Below the pieces are notes generated by a model. It saw only the letters and a list, made by a program, of their open reading frames with translations. It was not told where the DNA came from and searched no databases. The position numbers and the translations under genes are program-made. This document shows, one piece after another, positions 39,187 to 48,408 of a DNA stretch of 64,000 nucleotides; within the stretch, counting starts at the first letter, position 1, and each line of letters starts with the position of its first letter. Source of the stretch: JALZEG01 sp035942255 (GTDB lineage Bacteria; Actinomycetota; CADDZG01; WHSQ01); the NCBI GenBank assembly GCA_035942255.1, contig DASZDG010000141.1, positions 68,958 through 132,957 on the forward strand. Reading direction: 5' to 3'.

Positions 39187-41306
39187 GCCGCATCGTCGAC
39201 ACGATCAGGCACAACCCGAGCTGGGGCGAGCTGGACGACACCGCGCAGCTCCGCGAGCGGTTCCCCGACCGCGAGGGCAACCCCGACCTCGGCGTCGTGT
39301 CGTACTTCCACCTCCACGACCGGGACATGGTCGAGCGTGTGGTCGCCGGCCTGCACCGGCTGGGCGTGCAGCACCTGAGGACCGCGGTGTCGTGGGCCGA
39401 CTGGCACGCCGAGGGGGGCCGCGAGTGGTACGAGTGGCTGCTGCCCAAGCTCGCCGCCGATTTCCGCGTGCTTCCGAGCGTCCTCTACACGCCCCCGTCT
39501 CTCGGCATCCTGCCGAAGAGCTCGTCGCCGCCCCGCGAGCCGTCGATGTACGCGGACTTCGTCGAGTTCCTCCTGACCGAGTACGAGGGGCTGTTCACGC
39601 ACGTGGAGCTCTGGAACGAGCCGAACAACTACATCGAGTGGGACTGGACGGTCGACCCCGAGTGGAAGATCTTCGCGGAGATGATCGGAGGTGCCGCCGA
39701 GCGCGCCGCGACGAAGTTCGGCGTCGTCCCGGTCCTCGGGGGCATGAGCCCGCTCGACCCGAACTGGCTGGACCTCATGTTCCAGCGCGGCGCCATGGAG
39801 CACATGGGCGTCGTCGGCATCCACGGCTTCCCCGGCACCTGGGAGGCCGTGTGGGAGGGCTGGGCCGCGCATGCCGGGCGGGTGCAGGAGGTCCTCGACC
39901 GGCACGAGTCGACCGCGGAGGTCTGGATCACGGAGTGCGGCTTCTCGACGTGGGGGCACGACGAGTTCCGGATGGTGCGCGAGCTCGTCGACGCGTCGAG
40001 GGCGCCGATGCCGCGCGTCTACTGGTACTCCGCCGAGGACCTCAACCCGGTGCGCGAGACGCTGGACGGGTTCCACGCGGACGAGCGCGCCTACCACTTC
40101 GGGCTCTTCCGCCGGAACGGCGCGGCGAAGCTGCCCGCGCGCGTGTGGGCCGAGGGCGGGATCGAGGCCGTGCGGGACCTGGCGGCGATCGGCACCCGCA
40201 GGAGGGGCCGTTTCCACGAGCCCGCGACGTTGATCACCGGTGGATCGGGCTTCATCGGCGTCAACCTCGCCGACCGGCTCGCGCGTGAGGGCAAGCCCGT
40301 GGTGATCCTCGACAACCTCGCGCGCTCGGGCGTGGAGCGCAACCTGCGGTGGCTCGAGGCGACGCACGGCGACGCCGTCACGTTGCACGTCGCGGACGTC
40401 CGGGACCGCTTCGCGATCCGCGCGGCCCTCGACGGTTGTGACGAGGTCTTCCACCTCGCGGCGCAAGTGGCCGTGACGACGAGCCTCGACGACCCCGAGC
40501 TCGACTTCGGCGTCAACCTGCAGGGGACGCTGAACCTGCTGGAGGAGGTCCGGGCGATGCCCGTCCCTCCGCGGGTCCTGTTCACGTCGACCAACAAGGT
40601 CTACGGGGACCTGGAGGACGTGGCGCTGCTCGACCTCTCGGGACGTTACGAGCCGGCGGACGAGGCGATCGCCGGCCGCGGTATCGCCGAAGACCGTCCG
40701 CTCTCGTTCTGCAGCCCCTACGGTTGCTCGAAGGGTGGAGCGGACCAGTACGTGCTCGACTACGCGAAGACCTACGGCATCCCGGCGACGGTGTTCCGCA
40801 TGAGCTGCATCTACGGCCCACATCAGTTCGGGACCGAGGACCAGGGGTGGGTCGCGCACTTCCTCATCCGGGCGCTGAAGGGCGACCCGATCAGCATCTA
40901 CGGCGACGGCAAGCAGGTCCGCGACCTGCTGTTCGTAGAGGACCTCGTCGAGGCGATGCTGGCGGCGACGCGGGCGAACGGGACGACGGGGGGCCGCGCG
41001 TTCAACATCGGCGGAGGCCCGGAGAGGTCGAAGAGCCTGCTCGAGATCCTCGAGCTGATCGAGAGCGTGCACGGGTCGCTCCCGCGGATGACGTTCGGCG
41101 ACTGGCGCATCGCGGACCAGCGCTACTACGTCTCGGACACGTCGGCGTTCGAGGACGCCACGGGCTGGAAGCCGCGGGTCTCGGTCGAGGAGGGCGTCGA
41201 ACGGCTCTACCGCTGGCTCGTCGAGAGCAGTGAGCACTCCGCGCTTGCGGGTTGCATAGCGCCCCGGATCGCCCGGGAGCGCTCGCTCGCGACCGGCGCC
41301 GTCTAG
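39183..41306 (+). CDS. Fusion protein: clan GH-A glycoside hydrolase domain + CDP-paratose 2-epimerase-like domain
   Basis: The product has 707 residues. Residues 1 to about 345 form a TIM-barrel glycosidase: acid/base Glu146 in VELWNEPNNYIEW and nucleophile Glu251 in VWITECGFSTWG, about 105 apart as in clan GH-A (GH39/GH5-like). From about 347 a complete extended SDR begins (ATLITGGSGFIGVNLADRLA). The active Tyr/Lys region is FCSPYGCSKGGADQYVLDYA, and SCIYGPHQFGTEDQGWVAHF strongly recalls CDP-paratose 2-epimerase. There is no signal peptide, so the glycosidase half acts inside the cell. GTG 39183 overlaps the preceding stop. No linker break or stop separates the halves. Confidence 0.88.
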   Translation: MSRIVDTIRHNPSWGELDDTAQLRERFPDREGNPDLGVVSYFHLHDRDMVERVVAGLHRLGVQHLRTAVSWADWHAEGGREWYEWLLPKLAADFRVLPSVLYTPPSLGILPKSSSPPREPSMYADFVEFLLTEYEGLFTHVELWNEPNNYIEWDWTVDPEWKIFAEMIGGAAERAATKFGVVPVLGGMSPLDPNWLDLMFQRGAMEHMGVVGIHGFPGTWEAVWEGWAAHAGRVQEVLDRHESTAEVWITECGFSTWGHDEFRMVRELVDASRAPMPRVYWYSAEDLNPVRETLDGFHADERAYHFGLFRRNGAAKLPARVWAEGGIEAVRDLAAIGTRRRGRFHEPATLITGGSGFIGVNLADRLAREGKPVVILDNLARSGVERNLRWLEATHGDAVTLHVADVRDRFAIRAALDGCDEVFHLAAQVAVTTSLDDPELDFGVNLQGTLNLLEEVRAMPVPPRVLFTSTNKVYGDLEDVALLDLSGRYEPADEAIAGRGIAEDRPLSFCSPYGCSKGGADQYVLDYAKTYGIPATVFRMSCIYGPHQFGTEDQGWVAHFLIRALKGDPISIYGDGKQVRDLLFVEDLVEAMLAATRANGTTGGRAFNIGGGPERSKSLLEILELIESVHGSLPRMTFGDWRIADQRYYVSDTSAFEDATGWKPRVSVEEGVERLYRWLVESSEHSALAGCIAPRIARERSLATGAV

Positions 41307-41318
41307 GCCGCTGCCGTG

Positions 41319-42269
41319 ATGAAGGCCGCGGTCGTCGAGGCCCCGCGACGCGTCGCCCTCGTCGACGTCCCGCCGCCCGAGCCGGGGCCGGGGGAGGTCC
41401 TGATCGCCCTCGAGGGGTGCGGGATCTGCGGGTCGGACGCGGCGGTGTGGGAGGGCCGGCCCTGGTTCGAGTACCCGTTCGACGCAGGAGCGCCGGGTCA
41501 CGAGGGCTGGGGTGTAGTCGAGGCCGCGGGCGATGGCGTCGCGATCGCGCCGGGGACCCGCGTCGCCGCGATCTCGTACCGCGCGCACGCGGAGTACGAC
41601 GTGGCCCCCGCGGAGGCCGTCGTGCCCGTTCCCGCCGCGGTGGGCGACGACCCGTTCCCGGGAGAGGCCCTCGGCTGCGCGATGAACGTGTTCGCCCGCA
41701 GCGACGTGCAACCCGGCCACGACGTGGCGGTCGTAGGCGTCGGCTTCCTCGGTGCGCTGCTGACGCAGCTCGCGGCGCGGGCCGGCGCACGTGTGGTCAC
41801 GGTGTCGCGGCGGGAGTTCTCGCTCGACGTCGCCCGCGCGATGGGGGCGGAAGAGGCCGTCCCGCTCGGCGACGTGCGAGCGACGGTTGAGGGGGCCGCG
41901 GCGCTCACGGACGGGAAGCTGTTCGACCGCGTGATCGAGGCCGCGGGGGTGCAGGCGGCGCTGGACGTCGCGGGGGAGCTGACGCGGACGCGCGGCCGTC
42001 TCGTCGTGGCGGGCTACCACCAGGACGGGTCGCGGACGGTGGACATGCAGCTCTGGAACTGGCGGGGCATCGACGTGGTGAACGCGCACGAGCGCGAGCT
42101 GGCGACGTACGTCCGGGGGGTGCGCGCCGCCGCGGCGGCGATCGAGGACGGGACGCTCGACCCGTCGCCGCTCTACACGCACCGCGTACCGTTCGACCGG
42201 CTGGAGCGCGCGTTCACCGGCGCGGTCGAGCGCCCGAACGGGTTCCTGAAGGCGGTCACGGTCCTGTGA
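41319..42269 (+). CDS. Zinc-dependent alcohol/polyol dehydrogenase (MDR family)
   Basis: The product has 316 residues. The catalytic Zn region has CGICGSDAAVW and APGHEGWG, and the nucleotide-binding site is VAVVGVGFLGALLTQLAARA. The structural four-Cys zinc loop of classical alcohol dehydrogenases is absent, making the protein slightly short. MDR enzymes oxidise or reduce sugar alcohols with NAD(P). ATG 41319 is used; GTG 41316 is adjacent. It follows the epimerase fusion by 12 bp and overlaps the next gene by 4 bp. Probable role: redox step on a sugar precursor of the cassette (inference). Confidence 0.88.
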   Translation: MKAAVVEAPRRVALVDVPPPEPGPGEVLIALEGCGICGSDAAVWEGRPWFEYPFDAGAPGHEGWGVVEAAGDGVAIAPGTRVAAISYRAHAEYDVAPAEAVVPVPAAVGDDPFPGEALGCAMNVFARSDVQPGHDVAVVGVGFLGALLTQLAARAGARVVTVSRREFSLDVARAMGAEEAVPLGDVRATVEGAAALTDGKLFDRVIEAAGVQAALDVAGELTRTRGRLVVAGYHQDGSRTVDMQLWNWRGIDVVNAHERELATYVRGVRAAAAAIEDGTLDPSPLYTHRVPFDRLERAFTGAVERPNGFLKAVTVL

Positions 42270-43297
42270 GGGCGATCGGCGAGACGGCGGCCCCCGGGGC
42301 GCGCGGCCTGGCGAGGCCGCGGCTCGGCTTCCTGGGCGCGGGCTGGATCGGGCGGAACCGGCTGCGGTCGGTCGCGGCGACCGGCCTCGCCGAGATCGCC
42401 GTCGTCGGGGACGCGGTCGCGGAGGCCGCCGCGGAGGCCGCGGCCGAGACCGGCTGCGACGCGACGTGCACGACGCTCGACGAGATGCTCGCCCACGACC
42501 TCGACGGCGTCGTGATCGCAACGCCGAGCGCGCTGCACGCGGCACAGTGCCTGCAGGCCCTCGAGGCCGGGCTCCCGGTCTTCTGTCAGAAGCCGCTGAC
42601 GCGCACCGCGGCCGAGGCGCACGGCGTGGTCGACGCTGCGCGCGCCCGCGACCTCCTTCTCGGCGTCGATCTCTGCTACCGGCACGTGCGCGCGTCGCAG
42701 GCGGTGAAGGCGCTGGTGGACGGCGGCGAGCTGGGGACGGTCTACGCGCTCGACCTCGTGTTCCACAACGCGTACGGCCCCGACAAGGCGTGGGCGCAGG
42801 ACCCGCGGCTCGCGGGAGGGGGCTGCGTCATCGATCTCGCGACGCACCTCCTGGACCTCGCGCTGTGGCTGACGGGCACGGAGGTCGTCGCGGCCGCGGC
42901 GCGGCTCTACCGGGACGGGCGGCGCCTCGCGCCGGGCGCGGACGAGCTCGAGGACCACGCGACGGCCGAGCTCGAGCTGGCGAACGGCGCGTCCGTACGC
43001 CTTGCGTGCTCCTGGTACTGGGACGGGGGCCGCGACGCGGACATCGCGGCTCGCGTCTACGGCAGTGACGGAGCGGCCGCGGTCGTGAACGTCGACGGCT
43101 CGTTCTACGAGTTCCGGGGCGAGCGCTACCGCGGCACGCAGACGGAGGTCCTCGTCGACGGTGCGGACCAATGGGGGCCGCGGGCGATCGTCTCGTGGGT
43201 GCGGGGTCTGCAGGAGGGCGGGACGTTCGACGACTCGGCGTCCGCGTACGTCGCGCTCGCGGAGGCGGTAGACCGCGTCTACGGGAGGACTCGGTGA
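42266..43297 (+). CDS. Gfo/Idh/MocA-family oxidoreductase
   Basis: The product has 343 residues. The Rossmann motif is RLGFLGAGWIGRNRLRSVAA. The usual E-K-P signature reads FCQKPLTRTAAEA, keeping the catalytic Lys. GGGCVIDLATHLLDLALWLT is the typical His-containing substrate helix. Family members oxidise or isomerise sugars with NAD(P). GTG 42266 overlaps the dehydrogenase stop (GTGA), and its own stop overlaps the following glycosyltransferase. The first about 18 residues are a poorly conserved lead. Confidence 0.9.
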   Translation: MRAIGETAAPGARGLARPRLGFLGAGWIGRNRLRSVAATGLAEIAVVGDAVAEAAAEAAAETGCDATCTTLDEMLAHDLDGVVIATPSALHAAQCLQALEAGLPVFCQKPLTRTAAEAHGVVDAARARDLLLGVDLCYRHVRASQAVKALVDGGELGTVYALDLVFHNAYGPDKAWAQDPRLAGGGCVIDLATHLLDLALWLTGTEVVAAAARLYRDGRRLAPGADELEDHATAELELANGASVRLACSWYWDGGRDADIAARVYGSDGAAAVVNVDGSFYEFRGERYRGTQTEVLVDGADQWGPRAIVSWVRGLQEGGTFDDSASAYVALAEAVDRVYGRTR

Positions 43298-44361
43298 GCG
43301 TCCTGATGACCGCGGACAACCTGGGCGGGGTGTGGACGCACGCGCTCGACCTCGTGCGCGGGCTCGCGCCGCTGGGGGCCGAGGTGTCGCTGGCGGTGAT
43401 GGGCGACCCGTTGACGGAAGAGCAGCGTGCGGAGCTGGAGCGCACCCCGCTGCGATCGTGGCACGCGCTCGACTGCCGGCTCGAATGGATGCCCGAGCCG
43501 TGGGACGACGTGGACCGTTCGGGCGAGTGGCTGCGGGACGTCGCCGCGGAGGTGCGGCCGGACCTCGTCCACGTGAACGGCTACGCACACGCGGCCCCCG
43601 GGTGGCGTGCGCCGGTCGTGCTGGGAGCGCACTCGTGCGTGGTGTCGTGGTGGCGTGCCGTCAAGGGTCACGTCCCCGGCGACCTCGCCGAGTACTCGCG
43701 CCGCGTGACGGAAGGCCTTCACGCGGCGGACGCCGTCGTCGCGCCGACGCGCTGGATGCTCGAGTCGCTGACCGAGAGCTACGGCTGGTCGGGCCGCGGC
43801 GCGGTCGTGCCGAACGGGCGCGGCGGGACGTTCACGCCGCGTCCGAAGGAGCCTCTGGTCGTCACGATCGGACGCGTGTGGGACGACGCCAAGAATGTCG
43901 CGGCGCTCGACGCAGTCGCGGGCGACGTCCCCTGCGAGCTCGTAGTCGTCGGTTCGGGCGTCCATCCCGCGTCGGGAGCGCAGACGGCGGCGCACCACGC
44001 CGGCCGCATGCCGCCGCACGAGATCGCGGAGCTGCTGGGGCGCGCGGCGATCTTCGCGGAGCCGGCGCGCTACGAGCCGTTCGGCCTCGCGGCTCTGGAG
44101 GCCGGGCTCGCCGGCTGCGCGCTCGTGCTCGGAGACATCCCGAGCCTGCGCGAGGTGTGGGGCGACGCAGCGGTGTTCGTCGCGCCCGACGACCACGCCG
44201 CTCTGCGCGACGCGCTGGCGCGTTTGGCGAGCGATCCCGCCGAGTGCACCTCGTGGGGCGACCGGGCGCGGGAGCGCGCTACCGGATACACGCTCGACCG
44301 GATGGCCGCGGGATACGACGCGCTCTATCGTTCGGTGGCGCGGGAGCCGGTCGCGCCGTGA
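43294..44361 (+). CDS. GT4-type glycosyltransferase
   Basis: The product has 355 residues, GT-B fold. The N-terminal part has MTADNLGGVWTHALDLVRGL and PDLVHVNGYAHA. The C-terminal donor-binding part has VTIGRVWDDAKNV, and FAEPARYEPFGLAALEAGLAG with the E-x7-E pattern of GT4 retaining enzymes. A soluble protein, it probably acts at the inner face of the membrane. GTG 43294 has SD GGGAGG and overlaps the previous stop. Confidence 0.9.
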   Translation: MSVLMTADNLGGVWTHALDLVRGLAPLGAEVSLAVMGDPLTEEQRAELERTPLRSWHALDCRLEWMPEPWDDVDRSGEWLRDVAAEVRPDLVHVNGYAHAAPGWRAPVVLGAHSCVVSWWRAVKGHVPGDLAEYSRRVTEGLHAADAVVAPTRWMLESLTESYGWSGRGAVVPNGRGGTFTPRPKEPLVVTIGRVWDDAKNVAALDAVAGDVPCELVVVGSGVHPASGAQTAAHHAGRMPPHEIAELLGRAAIFAEPARYEPFGLAALEAGLAGCALVLGDIPSLREVWGDAAVFVAPDDHAALRDALARLASDPAECTSWGDRARERATGYTLDRMAAGYDALYRSVAREPVAP

Positions 44362-45440
44362 GGATCGTCCTGTTCTGTCACTCGCTCGTCTCCGACTGGA
44401 ACCACGGCAACGCCCACTTCCTGCGCGGCGTCGTGCGCGAGCTCGAGGGCCGCGGCCACGACGTCGTCGTCTACGAGCCTGCCGGGGGCTGGAGCAGGAG
44501 CGCTCTGGTCCGTGACCACGGCGAGGCGGCGGTCACGGCGTTCCACGACGCGTTCCCGGCCCTGCGGAGCACGGAATACGACCTCGCCACGCTCGACCTC
44601 GACGCAGCGCTCGACGGTGCGGACCTGGTGCTCGTCCACGAGTGGAACGACCCGCAGCTCGTCGCTGCCGCCGGCACGCACCGTGCCTCCCATGACTATC
44701 GCCTCCTGTTCCACGACACGCATCACCGCGCGGCGACGCGGCCCGCGGACATGGCGGCGTTCGACCTCTCCGGCTACGACGGCGTGCTCGCGTTCGGCGA
44801 AGTCATCCGCCGCATCTACCTCGACAACGGGTGGGCGCGCCGCGTGTGGACGTGGCACGAGGCCGCCGACACGCGCACGTTCCACCCTCTTCCGGACGTC
44901 GAGCCGAGCGGTGACGTCGCGTGGGTCGGGAACTGGGGGGACGACGAACGCACCCGGGAGCTCGAGGACTACCTGCTGGGTCCCGTGAAGGCACTCGCGC
45001 TGAGCGGCGTCGTCCACGGCGTCCGGTACCCGCCGAGGGGGAAGGCCGCAGTCGCGGCCGCGGGGCTCGACTTCCGCGGGTGGATCGCGAACCACCGCGT
45101 CCCGGAGGTCTTCGCAGCGCACCGCGTCACGGTCCACGTCCCGCGCCGGCCGTACGTCCGGCTGCTCCCCGGCATCCCGACGATCCGCGTGTTCGAGGCC
45201 CTCGCGTGCGGGATCTCGCTCGTCTGTGCGGCTTGGGAGGACGCCGAAGGGCTGTTCGAGGCCGGGCGCGACTACCTCGTCGCGCGGGACGGCGAGGAGA
45301 TGACGACCCACCTGAAGAGCGTCGTGAACGAGCCGGAGCTCGCACGGGACCTGTCGGAGCACGGGCTTGCGACGATCCGCGCGCGGCACACGTGCGCGCA
45401 CCGGGTCGACGAGCTCATGGCCGTCTACGAGGAGCTCTAG
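44358..45440 (+). CDS. CgeB-like glycosyltransferase 1
   Basis: The product has 360 residues and begins VRIVLFCHSLVSDWNHGNAH. Later motifs are VWTWHEAADTRTFHP, VAWVGNWGDDERTRELE and PTIRVFEALACGISLVCAAW, the GT-B donor-site signature seen in CgeB-type glycosyltransferases. Related to the next two genes but the most divergent of the three. The GTG overlaps the preceding stop. Donor and acceptor are unknown. Confidence 0.85.
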   Translation: MRIVLFCHSLVSDWNHGNAHFLRGVVRELEGRGHDVVVYEPAGGWSRSALVRDHGEAAVTAFHDAFPALRSTEYDLATLDLDAALDGADLVLVHEWNDPQLVAAAGTHRASHDYRLLFHDTHHRAATRPADMAAFDLSGYDGVLAFGEVIRRIYLDNGWARRVWTWHEAADTRTFHPLPDVEPSGDVAWVGNWGDDERTRELEDYLLGPVKALALSGVVHGVRYPPRGKAAVAAAGLDFRGWIANHRVPEVFAAHRVTVHVPRRPYVRLLPGIPTIRVFEALACGISLVCAAWEDAEGLFEAGRDYLVARDGEEMTTHLKSVVNEPELARDLSEHGLATIRARHTCAHRVDELMAVYEEL

Positions 45441-46526
45441 ATGAAGATCGCATTCTTCGGTTCGAGCCTGGTGTCCGCGTACTGGAACGGCGCCTGCACC
45501 TACTACAGGGGCATCGTCCGCGCCCTCGCCGAGCGCGGCCACGAGGTGACGTTCTACGAGCCCGACATCCTCGACCGCCAGGCGCACCGTGACATCCCGG
45601 ACCCCGAGTGGGCGACGGTCGTGGTCTACGCGGCGGAGAGCGAGGACGACGTCGCCGCCACGGTCGAGCGAGCCGCGGGGGCCGACCTGATCGTGAAGGC
45701 CAGCGGCGTCGGCGCGTTCGACGACGTGCTCGAGCGCGCGACCCTCGACGTCGCCGGCAACGTCTCGCTGTGCGCGTTCTGGGACGTGGACGCCCCCGCG
45801 ACGCTCGCGCGCATGGAGGGCGATGCAGACGACGCGTTGCGCAAGCTGGTCCCGAGCTACGACCTCGTGCTCACGTACGGCGGCGGCGACCCGGTCGTGC
45901 GGCGATACGAAGCGCTCGGCGCCCGCGCCTGCGTCCCGATCTACAACGCCCTCGACCCGTCGACCCACTTCCCGGCCGCGCCCGACCCCCGGTTCCGCGC
46001 CGACCTCTCGTTCCTCGGCAACCGCCTGCCGGACCGCGAGGCCCGCGTCGAGGAGTTCTTCTTCCGCGCGGTCGAGATGACGCCGGGTCGCTCGTTCCTC
46101 CTCGGCGGCGCCGGGTGGGACGACCGCGTCGGAGCGCCGAACCTGACCTACCGCGGGCACGTCTCGCCGCAGGACCACAACACGTTCAACTGCTCCGCAA
46201 CCGCCGTCCTGAACGTCAGCCGCGAGTCGATGGCGGCGAACGGGTTCTCGCCGGCGACGCGCGTATTCGAGGCCGCGGGGGCCGGGGCCTGCCTGATCAC
46301 GGACTTCTGGGAGGGGATCGAGACGTTCCTCGAGCCGGGGGCCGAGGTGCTCGTCGCCCGCGACGGAGCCGAGGTCGCCGCGGCCCTCGAGTCGCTCACC
46401 CCCGAGCGGGCGCGTTCGATCGGCGACGCGGCCCGTGACCGGATCCTCGCGGAGCACACGTACGCGCACCGGGCCGCGGAGCTCGAGGCGCTGCTCGACG
46501 CGACCGCGCGGGCGGGCGCTCGATGA
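45441..46526 (+). CDS. CgeB-like glycosyltransferase 2
   Basis: The product has 361 residues. It opens MKIAFFGSSLVSAYWNGACT with YYRGIVRALAERGHEVTFYE. Its donor region is ATRVFEAAGAGACLITDFWE followed by GIETFLEPGAEVLVARDG. Sequence patterning shows it is a close paralogue of the next gene. ATG 45441 directly follows the previous TAG with no gap, so it depends on termination-reinitiation or an internal SD (GAGGAG at about 45429). Confidence 0.87.
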   Translation: MKIAFFGSSLVSAYWNGACTYYRGIVRALAERGHEVTFYEPDILDRQAHRDIPDPEWATVVVYAAESEDDVAATVERAAGADLIVKASGVGAFDDVLERATLDVAGNVSLCAFWDVDAPATLARMEGDADDALRKLVPSYDLVLTYGGGDPVVRRYEALGARACVPIYNALDPSTHFPAAPDPRFRADLSFLGNRLPDREARVEEFFFRAVEMTPGRSFLLGGAGWDDRVGAPNLTYRGHVSPQDHNTFNCSATAVLNVSRESMAANGFSPATRVFEAAGAGACLITDFWEGIETFLEPGAEVLVARDGAEVAAALESLTPERARSIGDAARDRILAEHTYAHRAAELEALLDATARAGAR

Positions 46527-47602
46527 AGGTCACGTTCCTCGGCCTGTCGATCACGTCGTCGTGGGGGAACGGCCACGCGACGAACTACCGCGCGCTCGTG
46601 AAGGCGCTGGCCGAGCGCGGGCACGACGTCGTCTTCCTCGAGCGCGACGTGCCGTGGTACGCGTCGCATCGGGATCTCCCGCGGCCCCCACACGGACGCA
46701 CGTTCCTCTACTCGTCGCTCGACGAGCTGCGGAGCGACCTCGCGGAGCACGTCGCCTCGGCCGGCCTCGTCGTCGTCGGCTCGTTCGTGCCCGACGGCGT
46801 AGCGGTCGGGCAGTGGGTCCTCGACGCGGCGCGGGGCGTCACCGCGTTCTACGACATCGACACGCCGGTGACGCTCGAGAAGCTCGAGCAAGGCGACTAC
46901 GAGTACCTCTCCCCGGAACTCGTCGCCGGCTACGACCTCTACCTCTCGTTCACCGGGGGGCCGGTCCTCGAGGTGATCCGTACCGGCTACGGCGCGGCGC
47001 GGCCGCGGCCGTTCTACTGCCTGGTGGACGCATCCGAGTACCGGCCGGAGGCCGCCGAGACGCGCTGGGACCTCGGCTACCTCGGCACGTACAGCGACGA
47101 CCGCCAGCCGGCCGTAGACCGCCTGCTGGTCGAGCCCGCGCGCCGCATGCCGGAGGCGCGGTTCGCAGTCGCAGGCCCCCAGTACCCGGAGACGATCGAG
47201 TGGCCCGGCAACGTCGAGCGCATCGACCACCTGCCGCCGGGGGAGCACCGCCGCTTCTACAACTCGCAGCGGTTCACCCTCAACGTGACCAGGGAGCAGA
47301 TGGTGCGGACCGGCTACGCTCCGAGCGTGAGGCTCTTCGAGGCCGCCGCATGCGGCGTGCCGATCGTCTCGGACTGGTGGGAGGGCCTGGACGCGTTCTT
47401 CGTGCCGGGCTCCGAGATCCTGATCGCCCGTGACTCCGGTGACGTCGTCCGGTACCTCCGCGACGTGAGCGACGACGAGCGGCGCTCGATCGCGGAGGCC
47501 GCCAGACGACGAGTGCTCGCGGAACACACGGCGGAGCGGCGCGCCGAGGAGCTCGAGGCGCACGCCGCCGAGGCCGCGGGAGTGCGCGGGGCGGTCTCGT
47601 GA
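46523..47602 (+). CDS. CgeB-like glycosyltransferase 3
   Basis: The product has 359 residues. MKVTFLGLSITSSWGNGHAT and NYRALVKALAERGHDVVFLE align with the preceding protein, as do SVRLFEAAACGVPIVSDWWE and FVPGSEILIARDSGDVVRYL. A tandem duplication is the simplest origin. The start overlaps the previous stop (ATGA) and its stop overlaps the methyltransferase start (GTGA). Confidence 0.87.
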   Translation: MKVTFLGLSITSSWGNGHATNYRALVKALAERGHDVVFLERDVPWYASHRDLPRPPHGRTFLYSSLDELRSDLAEHVASAGLVVVGSFVPDGVAVGQWVLDAARGVTAFYDIDTPVTLEKLEQGDYEYLSPELVAGYDLYLSFTGGPVLEVIRTGYGAARPRPFYCLVDASEYRPEAAETRWDLGYLGTYSDDRQPAVDRLLVEPARRMPEARFAVAGPQYPETIEWPGNVERIDHLPPGEHRRFYNSQRFTLNVTREQMVRTGYAPSVRLFEAAACGVPIVSDWWEGLDAFFVPGSEILIARDSGDVVRYLRDVSDDERRSIAEAARRRVLAEHTAERRAEELEAHAAEAAGVRGAVS

Positions 47603-48408
47603 CGCTCCAGTCGATGGGGCGGCCCGACCTCGCGGACGACCCGGTCTCGCGGCGGATCGCCGAGCTCGCGCCGTGGTTCCACAACCTGCACCTCCCCTCG
47701 GGACACGAGACCGCACCCGACCACCCTCTGGGCGACTTCCCCTCGTTCAAGTGGGCGCAGCTCGCGCCCGTCATCCCGGGGGACCTCGGCGGGTGGAGCG
47801 TCCTCGACATCGGGTGCAACGCGGGCTACTACTCGTTCGCGCTGGCGGGCCGCGGGGCCGACGTCGTCGGGATCGACCTCGACCCCCACTACCTCCGTCA
47901 GGCGAGGTGGGCGGCCGAGCACGTCGAGGTGGAAGGAAGCGTCCGCTTCGAGCAGATGCACATCTACGACCTGGCGCACGTCGACGACCGCTTCGACCTC
48001 GTGCTGTTCCTGGGCGTGCTGTACCACCTGCGCTACCCGCTGCTCGCGCTCGACATCCTGGCGGAGAAGGTCGACCGGATGCTCGTCGTGCAGACGCTGA
48101 CGATGCCGGGGGACGAGACGCTCGAGCCGCCCGACGACCTCGGCATCGACGCGCGCGAGGCGATGCTCGACCCGGGGTGGCCGAAGATGGCGTTCATCGA
48201 GAGGTCGCTGGCGAACGACCCCACGAACTGGTGGGCGCCGACGGAGGCCTGCGTGGAGGCGATGCTGCGCTCGACCGGCATGCGAGTAGTCGAGCGGCCG
48301 GGTCACGAGATGTTCGTGTGCGAGCCGGGGCCCGATGCCGGGCGGGGGGCGGCGAGCGCCGAGCTGGGGGCCGCGACGGGCCGCCGCGAGCTACGGGCGC
48401 ACGACTAG
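47599..48408 (+). CDS. SAM-dependent methyltransferase (TIGR04290-like) of the glycan cassette
   Basis: The product has 269 residues. The SAM-binding motif I is VLDIGCNAGYYSFALAGRGA with VVGIDLDPHYLRQARWAAEH. The flanking text (PWFHNLHLPSGHETAPDHPL, GDFPSFKWAQLAPVIPGDLG, NWWAPTEACVEAMLRSTGM) agrees with my memory of the TIGR04290 methyltransferase family. That family is found beside CgeB-type glycosyltransferases. The match is from memory and should be tested. Likely methylates a sugar or the acceptor. The start GTG overlaps the previous stop. Confidence 0.85.
   Translation: MTLQSMGRPDLADDPVSRRIAELAPWFHNLHLPSGHETAPDHPLGDFPSFKWAQLAPVIPGDLGGWSVLDIGCNAGYYSFALAGRGADVVGIDLDPHYLRQARWAAEHVEVEGSVRFEQMHIYDLAHVDDRFDLVLFLGVLYHLRYPLLALDILAEKVDRMLVVQTLTMPGDETLEPPDDLGIDAREAMLDPGWPKMAFIERSLANDPTNWWAPTEACVEAMLRSTGMRVVERPGHEMFVCEPGPDAGRGAASAELGAATGRRELRAHD

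Noticed and set aside
37932..41306. A start of the GH/epimerase fusion upstream of 39183
   Set aside because: The first 417 codons are the antisense-like extra frame of the 38071 epimerase gene. GTG 39183 overlaps its stop as at other junctions.
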